A stretch of DNA of 64,000 bases from Ornithinimicrobium avium (GTDB taxonomy: Bacteria; Actinomycetota; Actinomycetes; Actinomycetales; Dermatophilaceae). The notes below the pieces were generated by a model that ran no database searches, was not told where the DNA came from, and saw only the letters and a list, made by a program, of their open reading frames with translations. The position numbers and the translations under genes were made by a program. Positions 24,569-32,789 of this stretch are shown piece by piece (the first letter of the stretch is position 1; each line of letters opens with the position of its first letter). The stretch covers positions 2,170,001 to 2,234,000 of the forward strand of contig NZ_CP031229.1 in assembly GCF_003351765.1 (NCBI RefSeq). The letters run 5' to 3'.

Positions 24569-25490
24569 GGACGGCCTCCTGGTCACGGGCGGCCTGCTCG
24601 ACGACGGCCGCGGCGGAGTGGTCGGCGCCGAGGTAGGCCTCGACCACCGCGGGGTCGGCCTTGACCTCCTCGGGGGTGCCGTCGGCGATGAGCCGGCCGA
24701 AGTCGAGGACGCTGACCCGGTCGGAGATGTCCATGACGACGTTCATGTCGTGCTCGATGAGGACCACCGAGACGCCGGCCAGCTCGTGCACGTCGAGGAC
24801 GTAGCGGGCCATGTCCTCCTTCTCCTCGGCGTTCATGCCGGCCATCGGCTCGTCCAGGAGGAGCAGGGTGGGCTGGATGCAGAGCGCCCGGCCGAGCTCG
24901 ACGCGCTTCTGGATGCCGTAGGCCAGCGACCCGACCGGCTGGTTGCGGAAGGCCTGGAGCTGGAGGAGGTCGATGACCTCCTCGACGAGGTGGCGGTGCT
25001 CGATCTCCTGGTTGCGGGCCGGGCCGAACCAGAGCATCGAGGCCAGCACCGAGTGCTTCATGTGGATGTGCCGGCCGAGCATGAGGTTCTCCAGCACCGA
25101 CAGGTGGGAGAAGAGCTCGATGTTCTGGAAGCTGCGGGCCACCCCGAGCCGGGCGACCTTGTGGGGCGGCAGCTGGGTGAGCAGGTGCTGGCCCTCGGGG
25201 ACCTCACGGTCGTCGCCGGCCGGGTCCGCCTGCACGCCGCCGCCGGTGTGCAGGCGGATCTGCCCCTCCTGCGGGTGGTAGATGCCGCTGATGCAGTTGA
25301 GCAGCGAGCTCTTGCCGGCGCCGTTGGGGCCGATGATCGCGTGGACGTGGCCCTGGGTGATCGTGAACGACACGTCGGTCAGCGCCTTGACGCCGCCGAA
25401 GCGCAGGGAGACGTCGTCCACCTCGAGCAGCGGCCGCCCCTGCGGGCGGCTGCTGCCGTTGAGCGAATGCTGGTAGGCCCTGGTCAGCAC
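24561..25490 (-). CDS. livG: ABC transporter ATP-binding protein, LivG type
   Basis: 309 aa ATPase. Walker A AIIGPNGAGKSSLLNCISG is near residue 52, the LivG-style signature SLAYGIQKRVELGRAL replaces LSGGQ, and Walker B is LLLLDEPMAGMNAEE. A 25-30 residue Gly/Asp-rich insertion after IRLHTGGG (residues 80-110) is longer than usual. GTG 25490 with GGAG upstream opens the operon livG, ligase, livH, livM, binding protein, livF, paaK-like. The divergent IclR gene is the likely regulator. Confidence 0.9.
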   Translation of the reverse strand: MLTRAYQHSLNGSSRPQGRPLLEVDDVSLRFGGVKALTDVSFTITQGHVHAIIGPNGAGKSSLLNCISGIYHPQEGQIRLHTGGGVQADPAGDDREVPEGQHLLTQLPPHKVARLGVARSFQNIELFSHLSVLENLMLGRHIHMKHSVLASMLWFGPARNQEIEHRHLVEEVIDLLQLQAFRNQPVGSLAYGIQKRVELGRALCIQPTLLLLDEPMAGMNAEEKEDMARYVLDVHELAGVSVVLIEHDMNVVMDISDRVSVLDFGRLIADGTPEEVKADPAVVEAYLGADHSAAAVVEQAARDQEAVHD

Positions 25491-25546
25491 GGGGGCGCTC
25501 CTGCCGGTCGACGGTGATCGAAGGACGATGACGATGTGACACTACG

Positions 25547-25562
25547 TTTCCACTATCTGAAA
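25547..25562. promoter_or_regulatory. AT-rich divergent promoter region with TTTC-N8-GAAA dyad
   Basis: Between livG (minus) and the IclR gene (plus), the 143-base gap contains an AT-rich stretch with TTTCCACTATCTGAAA. The outer tetramers are inverted repeats, a shape seen in some IclR-family operators. The match is short, so this is a candidate only. Confidence 0.35.
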
Positions 25563-25633
25563 ATCAAGGACCTGGAGACGCAAAGTTTGACCGGATGCTG
25601 GTATGCGGAGCGCCTGTGGTGGAAGATGGCTCC

Positions 25634-26395
25634 ATGGCAGCGGTCGACGACAGAACGGACGGCGCGGCTCGGGGCGGCCTGGGGACCGTCCGCAACGCGG
25701 TGGCGCTGCTCGAGCTGCTCAGCGAGGGGCCGGCCTACCAGCAGCTGACCGACCTGGCCGAGCGCAGCACCTTCTCGATCCCGACCGTGCACCGGCTGCT
25801 GCGCTCGCTCGTGCTGGCCGACCTGGTCGTGCAGGACCCCCGCTCGTCGCGCTACGCCCTCGGCCCGGAGCTGACCCGGCTCTCCAGCCACTACCTGGCG
25901 CGGCTGCCGCTGCTCGGGGCGCTGACGCCCTACCTGACCCAGCTGCGCGACCAGCTCGGCGCCACCGTGCACGTGCAGACCCTGGTGCGCGGCGAGGTCG
26001 TCTACGTCGACCGGGTCGACGGCGACGACCGCGGCCCCTACCGGGACACCCACCGCGTCCACTGCGCGCTGGAGACCGCCGGCGGCCGGCTGCTCGCGGC
26101 CCGCGCCGACGGGGATGAGTGGCGCCGCGCGGTCGATCTCGCCGACGACCCGCTCGCCGCGCTGGCCCGGGACTGCCAGCAGGCCTGGGCCGCCGCCGAC
26201 CACCTGGCGCTCACCCCCGATGACCCGATGCTGCCGGCCGAGGTCGCCGTCCCCGTCCTGGACGGCGAGGGCGAGACGGTCGCCGCGCTGGCCGCCAACG
26301 TCGAGGACGCCGGCGACGAGGCCGTGGTGGCGCGGGTCGCCGCCCACCTGAGCCGCGCCGCCCGCGCCGCCGGAAGGACCCTCGGCCATGCCTGA
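25634..26395 (+). CDS. IclR-family transcriptional regulator
   Basis: 253 aa. N-terminal winged HTH: GTVRNAVALLELLSEGPAYQ, then LAERSTFSIPTVHRLLRSLV near residue 45 as the recognition helix region, and VLADLVVQDPRSSRYALGPE as the wing. The C-terminal effector domain contains LRDQLGATVHVQTLVRGEVV and AVPVLDGEGETVAALAANVE. ATG 25634 has GGAAG upstream; an earlier in-frame start at 25595 lacks one. Divergent from the Liv operon and overlapping the next gene by 8 bases, so it probably regulates both. Confidence 0.88.
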   Translation: MAAVDDRTDGAARGGLGTVRNAVALLELLSEGPAYQQLTDLAERSTFSIPTVHRLLRSLVLADLVVQDPRSSRYALGPELTRLSSHYLARLPLLGALTPYLTQLRDQLGATVHVQTLVRGEVVYVDRVDGDDRGPYRDTHRVHCALETAGGRLLAARADGDEWRRAVDLADDPLAALARDCQQAWAAADHLALTPDDPMLPAEVAVPVLDGEGETVAALAANVEDAGDEAVVARVAAHLSRAARAAGRTLGHA

Positions 26396-28244
26396 CGACC
26401 GGCGACACGCTCTGACCACTGCCCCGCCCCAGGACGTCTGGACCGAGGTGGTCGGCCAGCTCGGCCTGCTCACGCCATACACCTCGCTGTGGGAGGCGGG
26501 CGAGCGCTCGGGGCGGTGGATGACCGGCGCCGAGATCAACCTGTCCGTCTCGTGCGTCGAGCGGCACCTGGCCGAGCGCGCGGACCAGGTGGCGCTGCAC
26601 TGGGAGGGCGAGCCGGGCGACCGGCGGAGGCTGACCTACGTCGAGCTGCACGAGCAGGTGGTGGCGCTGGCGCGTTCGCTGCGCGCGATGGGGGTGGGCG
26701 TCGGCGACCGCGTCGGGCTGCACCTGGGCTGGCTGCCCGAGACGGTGGTGGCGATGCTGGCCTGCGCGCGGATAGGCGCGGTGCACACGGTGCTGCCCGC
26801 GCCGCTGCCCGCCGAGCCGCTGGCCGACCGGCTGGCCCTGCTCGACCTCAAGGTGCTCTTCACCCAGGACGGGGCGTGGCGGCACGGCACCGTGCTGCCG
26901 CTCAAGGCGCGCGCCGACGAGGCGATGCTGGCCGCGGGCGGCATCGAGCACACGGTCGTGGTGAGACGCACCGGGATGGACGTGCAGTGGTTCGAGGGCG
27001 ACCGGTGGTTGCACGACCTGATCGCCACCACGCGCCCCGGGCAGACCGACGACGGGGGCGGCGGCGCGGTGGCGCTGCCGGTCGACCACCCCGTCGCCTC
27101 GATCCCGCTGGCCACCCGCGGCGGGCACCCGGTCTCGGTCGTCCACGGCAGCGGCGCCATGCTCGCCGGCGCGGTCGCGGTGCACCGGCACCTGTCGACC
27201 GGCGGGCCGTTCTGGTGCGCCGGCGACATCGCGTGGGCGGTGACCCAGTTCCACGGGATCTACGGGCCGCTGGCCTGCGGTGACCCCGCGGTGATGTTCG
27301 AGGGCACCCTCGACGTCCCCAACCACCAGCGTGCCTGGGACATCATCCGCCGCTACGGCGTGGAGGTCCTGCTCACCTCCCCCTCCGTCATGCGCACCGT
27401 GCGCGGGTGGGCGCGGGAGATGCCCGAGGTCGCGGCGATCCCGACCCTGCGGCGGGTCGCGACCGCCGGCGAGCCGGTCGAGGAGGAGGTCGCCGCGTGG
27501 ATGCGCGGGGCCTTCAGCGCCGACGGGCTGGAGGTCGCCGACGCGTGGGGCCAGCTGGAGCTGGGCGGCGTCGTGCGGATCACCGGGCTGGCCGACGCCC
27601 CGCCGCTGCCCGACGTGGGCCTGGAGATCGTCGACGAGGAGGGCGGGACGGTGGCCGTCGGCGGGGAGGGGGAGGTCGTGCTCACCCGGCCCTGGGCCGG
27701 GACGATGGTCGGGGTCGAGGGCGAGGCCGCCGACGTCCTGCTGTCGCACTGGACGCGCCACCCCGGCGTCTACGCCACCGGGGACCTGGCGCGCCAGGAC
27801 CCCGACGGACATGTCGACTTCCTGGGCCGCACCGACGACGTCGTCTCGGTCTCCGGGCAGCTGGTCTCGCTCCGCGAGGTGCGCGAGGTGCTCACCGACC
27901 ACCCCTACGTCGACCGCGCCGACGTCACCTGGCGCAAGCATCCCGAGCTGGGACGGGCGCTGGTGGCGGCGGTGACGCTGTCGGACGCCGCGGGGCAGCC
28001 CCAGCACCTGGACGATGCCGCCCTCGACGCGGTCGCCGTCGACCTCATGGATGCGGTGCGCGAGGTGCTCGGCGGCCTGGCCCGGCCGCGGGCGCTCCTG
28101 GTCGTGGACCGTTTCGGCGACGAGCTGGGCCGCCGCGAGCGCGCCCGCGCCATCGCCACCCTGGCCACGCCCGACCGGCACGGCGCACCCCGGTCCGTCA
28201 CGTGGGAGCAGGTGCTCGCCGCAGCCGGCCATTCCGTCGGCTAG
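26388..28244 (+). CDS. Degenerate acetyl-CoA-synthetase-like protein
   Basis: 618 aa with the overall plan of Acs (N-terminal NLSVSCVERHLAERADQVAL, then LTYVELHEQVVALARSLRAM). The glycine-rich phosphate loop is lost: where Acs reads YTSGSTGKPKG, this protein has PLATRGGHPVSVVHGSG near residue 245. The A5 motif is WGQLELGGVV instead of WQTETGG. The A8 hinge GRTDDVVSVSGQLVSLREVR is kept, but the C-terminal catalytic Lys motif (PKTRSGK) is replaced by GDELGRRERARA. Translationally coupled to the IclR gene. It is probably inactive as a ligase or has another role, such as sensing or regulation; that is inference. Confidence 0.75.
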   Translation: MPDDRRHALTTAPPQDVWTEVVGQLGLLTPYTSLWEAGERSGRWMTGAEINLSVSCVERHLAERADQVALHWEGEPGDRRRLTYVELHEQVVALARSLRAMGVGVGDRVGLHLGWLPETVVAMLACARIGAVHTVLPAPLPAEPLADRLALLDLKVLFTQDGAWRHGTVLPLKARADEAMLAAGGIEHTVVVRRTGMDVQWFEGDRWLHDLIATTRPGQTDDGGGGAVALPVDHPVASIPLATRGGHPVSVVHGSGAMLAGAVAVHRHLSTGGPFWCAGDIAWAVTQFHGIYGPLACGDPAVMFEGTLDVPNHQRAWDIIRRYGVEVLLTSPSVMRTVRGWAREMPEVAAIPTLRRVATAGEPVEEEVAAWMRGAFSADGLEVADAWGQLELGGVVRITGLADAPPLPDVGLEIVDEEGGTVAVGGEGEVVLTRPWAGTMVGVEGEAADVLLSHWTRHPGVYATGDLARQDPDGHVDFLGRTDDVVSVSGQLVSLREVREVLTDHPYVDRADVTWRKHPELGRALVAAVTLSDAAGQPQHLDDAALDAVAVDLMDAVREVLGGLARPRALLVVDRFGDELGRRERARAIATLATPDRHGAPRSVTWEQVLAAAGHSVG

Positions 28245-28254
28245 CGGCAGCACC

Positions 28255-28344
28255 ATCCGTCCTGGTGACACGCCCGGCCGGAGCGGCCACAGCGTGCATA
28301 TGAACGCTCCAGCCGGTCCTGGCCGGCGCGGTGTCGGGACGGAT
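28255..28344. repeat. Palindromic repeat family B, copy 1 (eroded)
   Basis: Outer arms ATCCGTCCTGGTGACACGC (28255-28273) and GCGGTGTCGGGACGGAT (28328-28344) pair imperfectly. The centre GGCCACAGCGTGCATATGAA is almost identical to the centre of the element at 35307-35398. It starts 10 bases after the Acs-like stop in a convergent gap. Confidence 0.65.
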
Positions 28345-28370
28345 CGCGAGAGTGGACCCGTCGGCCGGCC

Positions 28371-28465
28371 ACGTATCTCTGACCCACCAGACGGGTCAAC
28401 CACAGGACTGACCCACCAGACGGGTCAACCACACGACTGACCCACCAGGCGGGTCAGAGATACGT
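28371..28465. repeat. Palindromic repeat family A, copy with triplicated core
   Basis: Outer arms ACGTATCTCT and AGAGATACGT (28371-28380, 28456-28465) are perfect inverted repeats. Between them the 20-base palindrome CTGACCCACCAGACGGGTCA occurs three times (28379, 28408, 28437) at a strict 29-base spacing, the last copy with one change. Arms and core match the single-core element at 16842-16884. The rest of the gap 28245-28568 holds family B and no gene. Confidence 0.85.
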
Positions 28466-28568
28466 GGCGGGCAGGTCCGTCAGCAGGGACGGCGCGTGAA
28501 TCTCCGCAGAAGCGTGGCAGGTGGCGCGCAAGCTGCTTGCACCGCTACGGCGGATCGGTCGACCCGCA

Positions 28569-28928
28569 CTATGGCCGCGGGTGGGCGCCGGCCGGCGCGC
28601 CGGTCGCCAGCTGGAGCGTCACCACCCCGATCACGACGAGGGCGATGCCGACGACCTGGACGGCGCCCAGGTGCTCGCCCAGGAAGGCGGCACCCACCAG
28701 GGCGATCGCCACGATGCCGGTCGCCGACCAGATGGCGTAGGCGACGGCGACCGGCATACCCGCCTTGAGGACCTGCGAGAGCAGCACGAAGGCGAGGACG
28801 TAGAACACGAGGACCGCCAGGCTCGGCCACAGCCGGGTGAACCCGTCCGAGCGCTTCAGGGCGAGGGTGCCCACGACCTCCAGCACGATGGCAGCGGCCA
28901 GCAGGCCGTAGGCACCCACGCGCGTCAC
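28569..28928 (-). CDS. Small multidrug resistance (SMR) family transporter, EmrE/QacE-like
   Basis: 119 aa with four membrane helices. The essential membrane Glu is in LLAAAIVLEVVGTLALK near residue 16, and MPVAVAYAIWSATGIVAIAL plus GEHLGAVQVVGIALVVIGVV match the family. Start GTG 28928, 11 bases after the BetT stop, so it is the last gene of the betaine operon. SMR proteins export quaternary cations by proton exchange; in this setting choline, betaine aldehyde or betaine-like cations are possible substrates, which is inference. Confidence 0.85.
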   Translation of the reverse strand: MTRVGAYGLLAAAIVLEVVGTLALKRSDGFTRLWPSLAVLVFYVLAFVLLSQVLKAGMPVAVAYAIWSATGIVAIALVGAAFLGEHLGAVQVVGIALVVIGVVTLQLATGAPAGAHPRP

Positions 28929-28939
28929 CTGCTCACCGG

Positions 28940-30985
28940 TCAGCCGGCGGGGTCGGCCACCCGCTGCGGTGGCGGAGCGAGGTCCGCCCGGCCGGCTACC
29001 CAGCGTTCGTAGTGGTCGAGCACGGAGGTGCAGACCTGGTCCTCGTCGTAGGCCATGATGTCGTAGCTGCCGCCGGTGGGCAGGTCGACGTCGAGGGTGG
29101 TCGTCTCGTCGCCGGCCTCGATCACCCGGGCCCCGAAGCTGGGCGCCAGCTGCCGGCGCACGCGGACGGGGTAGCGGAAGTCCTCGCCCTCGTGGTGCAC
29201 CACCAGCTCGGCCGTGCGCCGGACCGCGCCGGAGGGTCGCAGCTCGTCGACCACGATCTCGGTGTCCACGTCCTGCGCGGCCAGCTCGGCACGCACCGCC
29301 TCCAGCGCCGGCAGCACGACCTGCTCGAGGTGGCTGTTGGCCTGCTTGACGGTGACGGTGCCGAACGCACGGGCCACGCGTCTGCGCCACAGGCCCGGGG
29401 TGGGCCGGCCCGGCAGCTCCGGCATCCGCCGCGTGGGCGCCGCCAGACTTCGGGCCCGGTCCTGGGCCAAGGCCTTCGGCAACCCGATCATCACCGCGAT
29501 GATCACGAACGCGAACGGCAGACCCATGATGATCGTCGCGCTCTGCAGGGCAGGTATGCCGTCCACCACCAGCATCCCGATGGTCAGGACGCCGGTCGCC
29601 ACGGCCCACACGATGCGCAGCGCCGGGTGCGCGTCGACGTTGCCGCCCGGGAGGTTCGAGGACAGGTTGGCCATCACCAGCGCGCCGGAGTCGGCCGAGG
29701 TGACGTAGAACAGCAGGCCCACGAAGGTGGACAGGCCGACCAGGAAGAAGGCGCCGGGGTACTGCTGCAGGAGCGCGTAGAAGCCCTCCTCCGGGACGTT
29801 GACCGCCGTCTCGCCGAAGGCGGCGTCGCCCTGGCGGATCTGCTGGACGGCGCTGTTGCCGAAGATGCTGATCCACATGACGATGTAGCTGAACGGGATG
29901 GTCAGGGTCCCCAGGACGAACTGGCCGATGGTGCGGCCCTTGGAGATCCTGGCCAGGAACAGGCCGACGAAGCTCGCCCAGGCGATCCACCAGGCCCAGA
30001 AGAACAGCGTCCAGCCGCTCATCCAGTCGGCCGGGTAGTCGAAGGCCATCGTGTCCATGGTCATCCCCGGGAACATCGAGACGAAGTCGCCGACGTTCAT
30101 CACCAGGGCGCGCAGCAGGAAGGCGGTCTGCCCGGTCACCAGCACCCACGCGGCGAGGAAGATCGCCAGCAGCACGTTGAGCTGGGACAGGATCCGGATG
30201 CCGCGGTCGACGCCGGTCACCGCCGACACGGTCGCGGCACCGACGGCCAGGATGACCAGGACGGTCTGGGCGGGCAGGCCCTGCGGGGTGCCGAAGAGGA
30301 TCCCCAGCCCGACGTTGAGCATGACCACGCCGATGCCGAGGGTGGTGGCCACGCCGAAGATGGTCCCGAGCACGGTGGCGATGTCGACGGCGTCGCCGAC
30401 CGGGCCCTTGATCCGCCTGCCGATGAGCGGGTACAACGTGGAGCGGATGGCCAGGGGCAGGCCGAGCCGGTGGACGTAGAAGCCGAGCGCCAGCCCCATG
30501 AGGGCGTACATCCCCCAGCCGGTGATCCCGTAGTGGAAGATCGCCCACACCGTCGACTCGCGTGCCGCGTCCAGGGTCTCGGGATCGCCCTGCGGCGGGA
30601 AGAGGTACTGGCTGGCGGGCTCGGCGACGGCGAAGAACATCAGGTCGGTGCCGATGCCGGCGGCGAAGAGCATGGCCGACCAGGAAAACAGGGAGTACTC
30701 CGGCCGGTCGTCGTCCTTGCCGAGCCGGACGTCCCTGTAGCGGACCCCGATGATGATGACGAACAGCAGGATCGCGGTGGCCAGCGCGATGTAGAACCAG
30801 CCGAACCAGTTCGAGGCCCAGGCCACGACGGAGCCGAGGATCGTGGCCGACTGCTCGGGCGCGACGAGCGCCCACACCGCCACCACGAGGATGAAGACGA
30901 GGGACACGACCAGGACGGTCCACTTCGTGGTGGCCTGGCTCGGTGGTGGGTCCAGGTCGAGCCCTGGTGCGCTGTTCGTGCTCAT
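28940..30985 (-). CDS. betT: BCCT-family choline/betaine transporter
   Basis: 681 aa, 12 membrane helices plus a long C-terminal cytosolic domain of about 150 residues. Family landmarks: GIGTDLMFFAVAEPASQYLF, FHYGITGWGMYALMGLALGF, and the substrate-site Trp-rich region GWTLFFWAWWIAWASFVGLF near residue 315. The extended C-terminus (from about residue 520) is like that of osmosensing BetT proteins. ATG 30985 overlaps the BetA stop (ATGA). Next to choline dehydrogenase, it most likely brings in choline for betaine synthesis. Confidence 0.9.
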   Translation of the reverse strand: MSTNSAPGLDLDPPPSQATTKWTVLVVSLVFILVVAVWALVAPEQSATILGSVVAWASNWFGWFYIALATAILLFVIIIGVRYRDVRLGKDDDRPEYSLFSWSAMLFAAGIGTDLMFFAVAEPASQYLFPPQGDPETLDAARESTVWAIFHYGITGWGMYALMGLALGFYVHRLGLPLAIRSTLYPLIGRRIKGPVGDAVDIATVLGTIFGVATTLGIGVVMLNVGLGILFGTPQGLPAQTVLVILAVGAATVSAVTGVDRGIRILSQLNVLLAIFLAAWVLVTGQTAFLLRALVMNVGDFVSMFPGMTMDTMAFDYPADWMSGWTLFFWAWWIAWASFVGLFLARISKGRTIGQFVLGTLTIPFSYIVMWISIFGNSAVQQIRQGDAAFGETAVNVPEEGFYALLQQYPGAFFLVGLSTFVGLLFYVTSADSGALVMANLSSNLPGGNVDAHPALRIVWAVATGVLTIGMLVVDGIPALQSATIIMGLPFAFVIIAVMIGLPKALAQDRARSLAAPTRRMPELPGRPTPGLWRRRVARAFGTVTVKQANSHLEQVVLPALEAVRAELAAQDVDTEIVVDELRPSGAVRRTAELVVHHEGEDFRYPVRVRRQLAPSFGARVIEAGDETTTLDVDLPTGGSYDIMAYDEDQVCTSVLDHYERWVAGRADLAPPPQRVADPAG

Positions 30986-32736
30986 CGGTCGTCCTCTCCG
31001 GGGGCGGCCATCGCCGCCATGGCGCTGGGTATGTCGGTCCGTGCGTTCCACGCGGTGTTGCGGGCGTCGCCCTCGGGATAGAGCGGCATACCCGCCCCGG
31101 CCCGGTAGACCGGCGGGTGCTCGGGGGCGAGCGGGGTGTTGCCGGCGACGATGTCGGCGGCCTTCTCGGCGACCATCATCACCGGGGCGTAGATGTTGCC
31201 GTTGGTGATCGAGGGAAAGACCGAGGCGTCCACCACGCGCAGCCCCTCGGTGCCGTGCACCCTCATCGTCGAGGGGTCCACCACGGCCATGTCGTCCACG
31301 CCCATCCTGGCCGAGCAGGAGGGGTGCAGCGCGGTCTCGGCGTCCTTGGCCACCCAGTCGACGAGCTGCTCGTCGGTCTCGACCGACGGCCCCGGGGAGG
31401 ACTCCCCGCCGTCGAAGGCGGCGAAGGCGGGCTGGGACAGGATGTGCCGCGCCGCCCGGATCACCTCGACCCACTCGCGCCGGTCGTTCTCGGTGGACAG
31501 GTAGTTGAACTGGATCGCCGGGTGGTGGAACGGGTCGGCGTCCTTGATCCGCACGTGGCCCAGGACGTCGGAGTTCATCGGCCCGACGTGCACCTGGTAA
31601 CCGTGCTTGCCCTCCGAGGCGGTGCCGTCGTAGCGGACCGCGATCGGCAGGAAGTGGAACATCAGGTTGGGGTAGGCCACCTGGTCGTTGGTGCGGATGA
31701 ACCCGCCGCCCTCGAAGTGGTTGCTGGCCCCGACGCCCTTGTTGAGGAAGAGCCACTGCGCCCCGATGTAGGGCGCCTTCCACATCTTCAGCCACGGCGC
31801 GATCGAGACCGGCTGCAGGCTGACGTGCTGCAGGTAGACCTCCAGGTGGTCCTGCAGGTTCTCGCCGACGCCGGGCAGCTCGACCCGCGGGGTGACCCCG
31901 GCGGCGCGCAGCACCTCGGGGTCGCCGACGCCGGAGAGCTGGAGCAGCTGCGGGGAGTTGAAGGCGCCGCCGCAGAGGATGACCTCGCCGGCCTCCACCG
32001 AGCTGTGCCGCTTGCGCGGCCGCACGATGTCGACCCCGGTGACGCGGTCGCCCTGCCAGCGCAGCCCGGTCACCGTCGCCAGGGTGACGATGTCGAGGTT
32101 GTCCCGGTCGCGGACCGGCCAGAGGTAGGCCCTCGAGGCCGAGAGCCGGCTGCCCCGGTAGACGTTGCGGTCGAAGGGCGCGAACCCCTCCTGGCGGTAG
32201 CCGTTGACGTCGTCGGTGCGGGCGTAGCCGGCCTGCTCGGTCGCCTCGAAGAACGCCTGGAACAGCGGGCTGCTGGCCGGGCCGCGCTCGAGCTTGAGCG
32301 GGCCGGACCCGCCGCGCCAGGCGTCCGCGCCGGCGAGCGTGGTCTCCATACGCTTGAAGTAGGGCAGGCAGTGCGCGTAGTCCCAGTGCTCCATACCCTC
32401 GTTGGTCGCCCACTTCTCGTAGTCGCCGGGGTTGCCGCGCTGGAAGATCATCCCGTTGATCGAGGATGAGCCGCCGAGCACCTTGCCGCGGGCGTGGGCG
32501 ACGCGCCGCCCGCCCATGTGCGGCTCGGGCTCGGTCTCGTAGGCCCAGTCGTAGAGCGGGTTGCCCGAGGGGAACATCAGCGCGCCGGGCATGTGGATGA
32601 GCGGGTCGAAGACGAAGTCCGACCTCCCCGCCTCCAGGACCAGCACCGTGCTGGTGCCGTCCGCGGAGAGTCTGTTGGCCAGCGCGGAACCCGCCGAGCC
32701 ACCCCCCACGATCACGTAGTCGTACCGCTTCCTCAT
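30982..32736 (-). CDS. betA: Choline dehydrogenase (GMC oxidoreductase)
   Basis: 584 aa FAD enzyme oxidising choline to betaine aldehyde. FAD motif YVIVGGGSAGSALANRLSAD is at residues 7-26, GMC signature 1 is ARGKVLGGSSSINGMIFQRG near residue 82, signature 2 is CGGAFNSPQLLQLSGVG near residue 255, and catalytic His sits in ALHPSCSARMG near residue 470. GAAGGAG precedes the ATG at 32736. Length is about 20-30 residues over the typical BetA because of a tail ending in AMAAMAAPGEDDR. Confidence 0.92.
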   Translation of the reverse strand: MRKRYDYVIVGGGSAGSALANRLSADGTSTVLVLEAGRSDFVFDPLIHMPGALMFPSGNPLYDWAYETEPEPHMGGRRVAHARGKVLGGSSSINGMIFQRGNPGDYEKWATNEGMEHWDYAHCLPYFKRMETTLAGADAWRGGSGPLKLERGPASSPLFQAFFEATEQAGYARTDDVNGYRQEGFAPFDRNVYRGSRLSASRAYLWPVRDRDNLDIVTLATVTGLRWQGDRVTGVDIVRPRKRHSSVEAGEVILCGGAFNSPQLLQLSGVGDPEVLRAAGVTPRVELPGVGENLQDHLEVYLQHVSLQPVSIAPWLKMWKAPYIGAQWLFLNKGVGASNHFEGGGFIRTNDQVAYPNLMFHFLPIAVRYDGTASEGKHGYQVHVGPMNSDVLGHVRIKDADPFHHPAIQFNYLSTENDRREWVEVIRAARHILSQPAFAAFDGGESSPGPSVETDEQLVDWVAKDAETALHPSCSARMGVDDMAVVDPSTMRVHGTEGLRVVDASVFPSITNGNIYAPVMMVAEKAADIVAGNTPLAPEHPPVYRAGAGMPLYPEGDARNTAWNARTDIPSAMAAMAAPGEDDR

Positions 32737-32789
32737 CGCTCTCCTTCGGGCTCTGATCGGGGTCGTGCTCGGGGTATGGGGTGCGCCGC

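Noticed and set aside
28379..28456. Regular 29-bp spacing resembling a small CRISPR array
   Set aside because: The repeated 20-mer is itself a palindrome, spacers are only 9 bases and nearly identical, and no cas genes are near. It is an expanded palindromic repeat.
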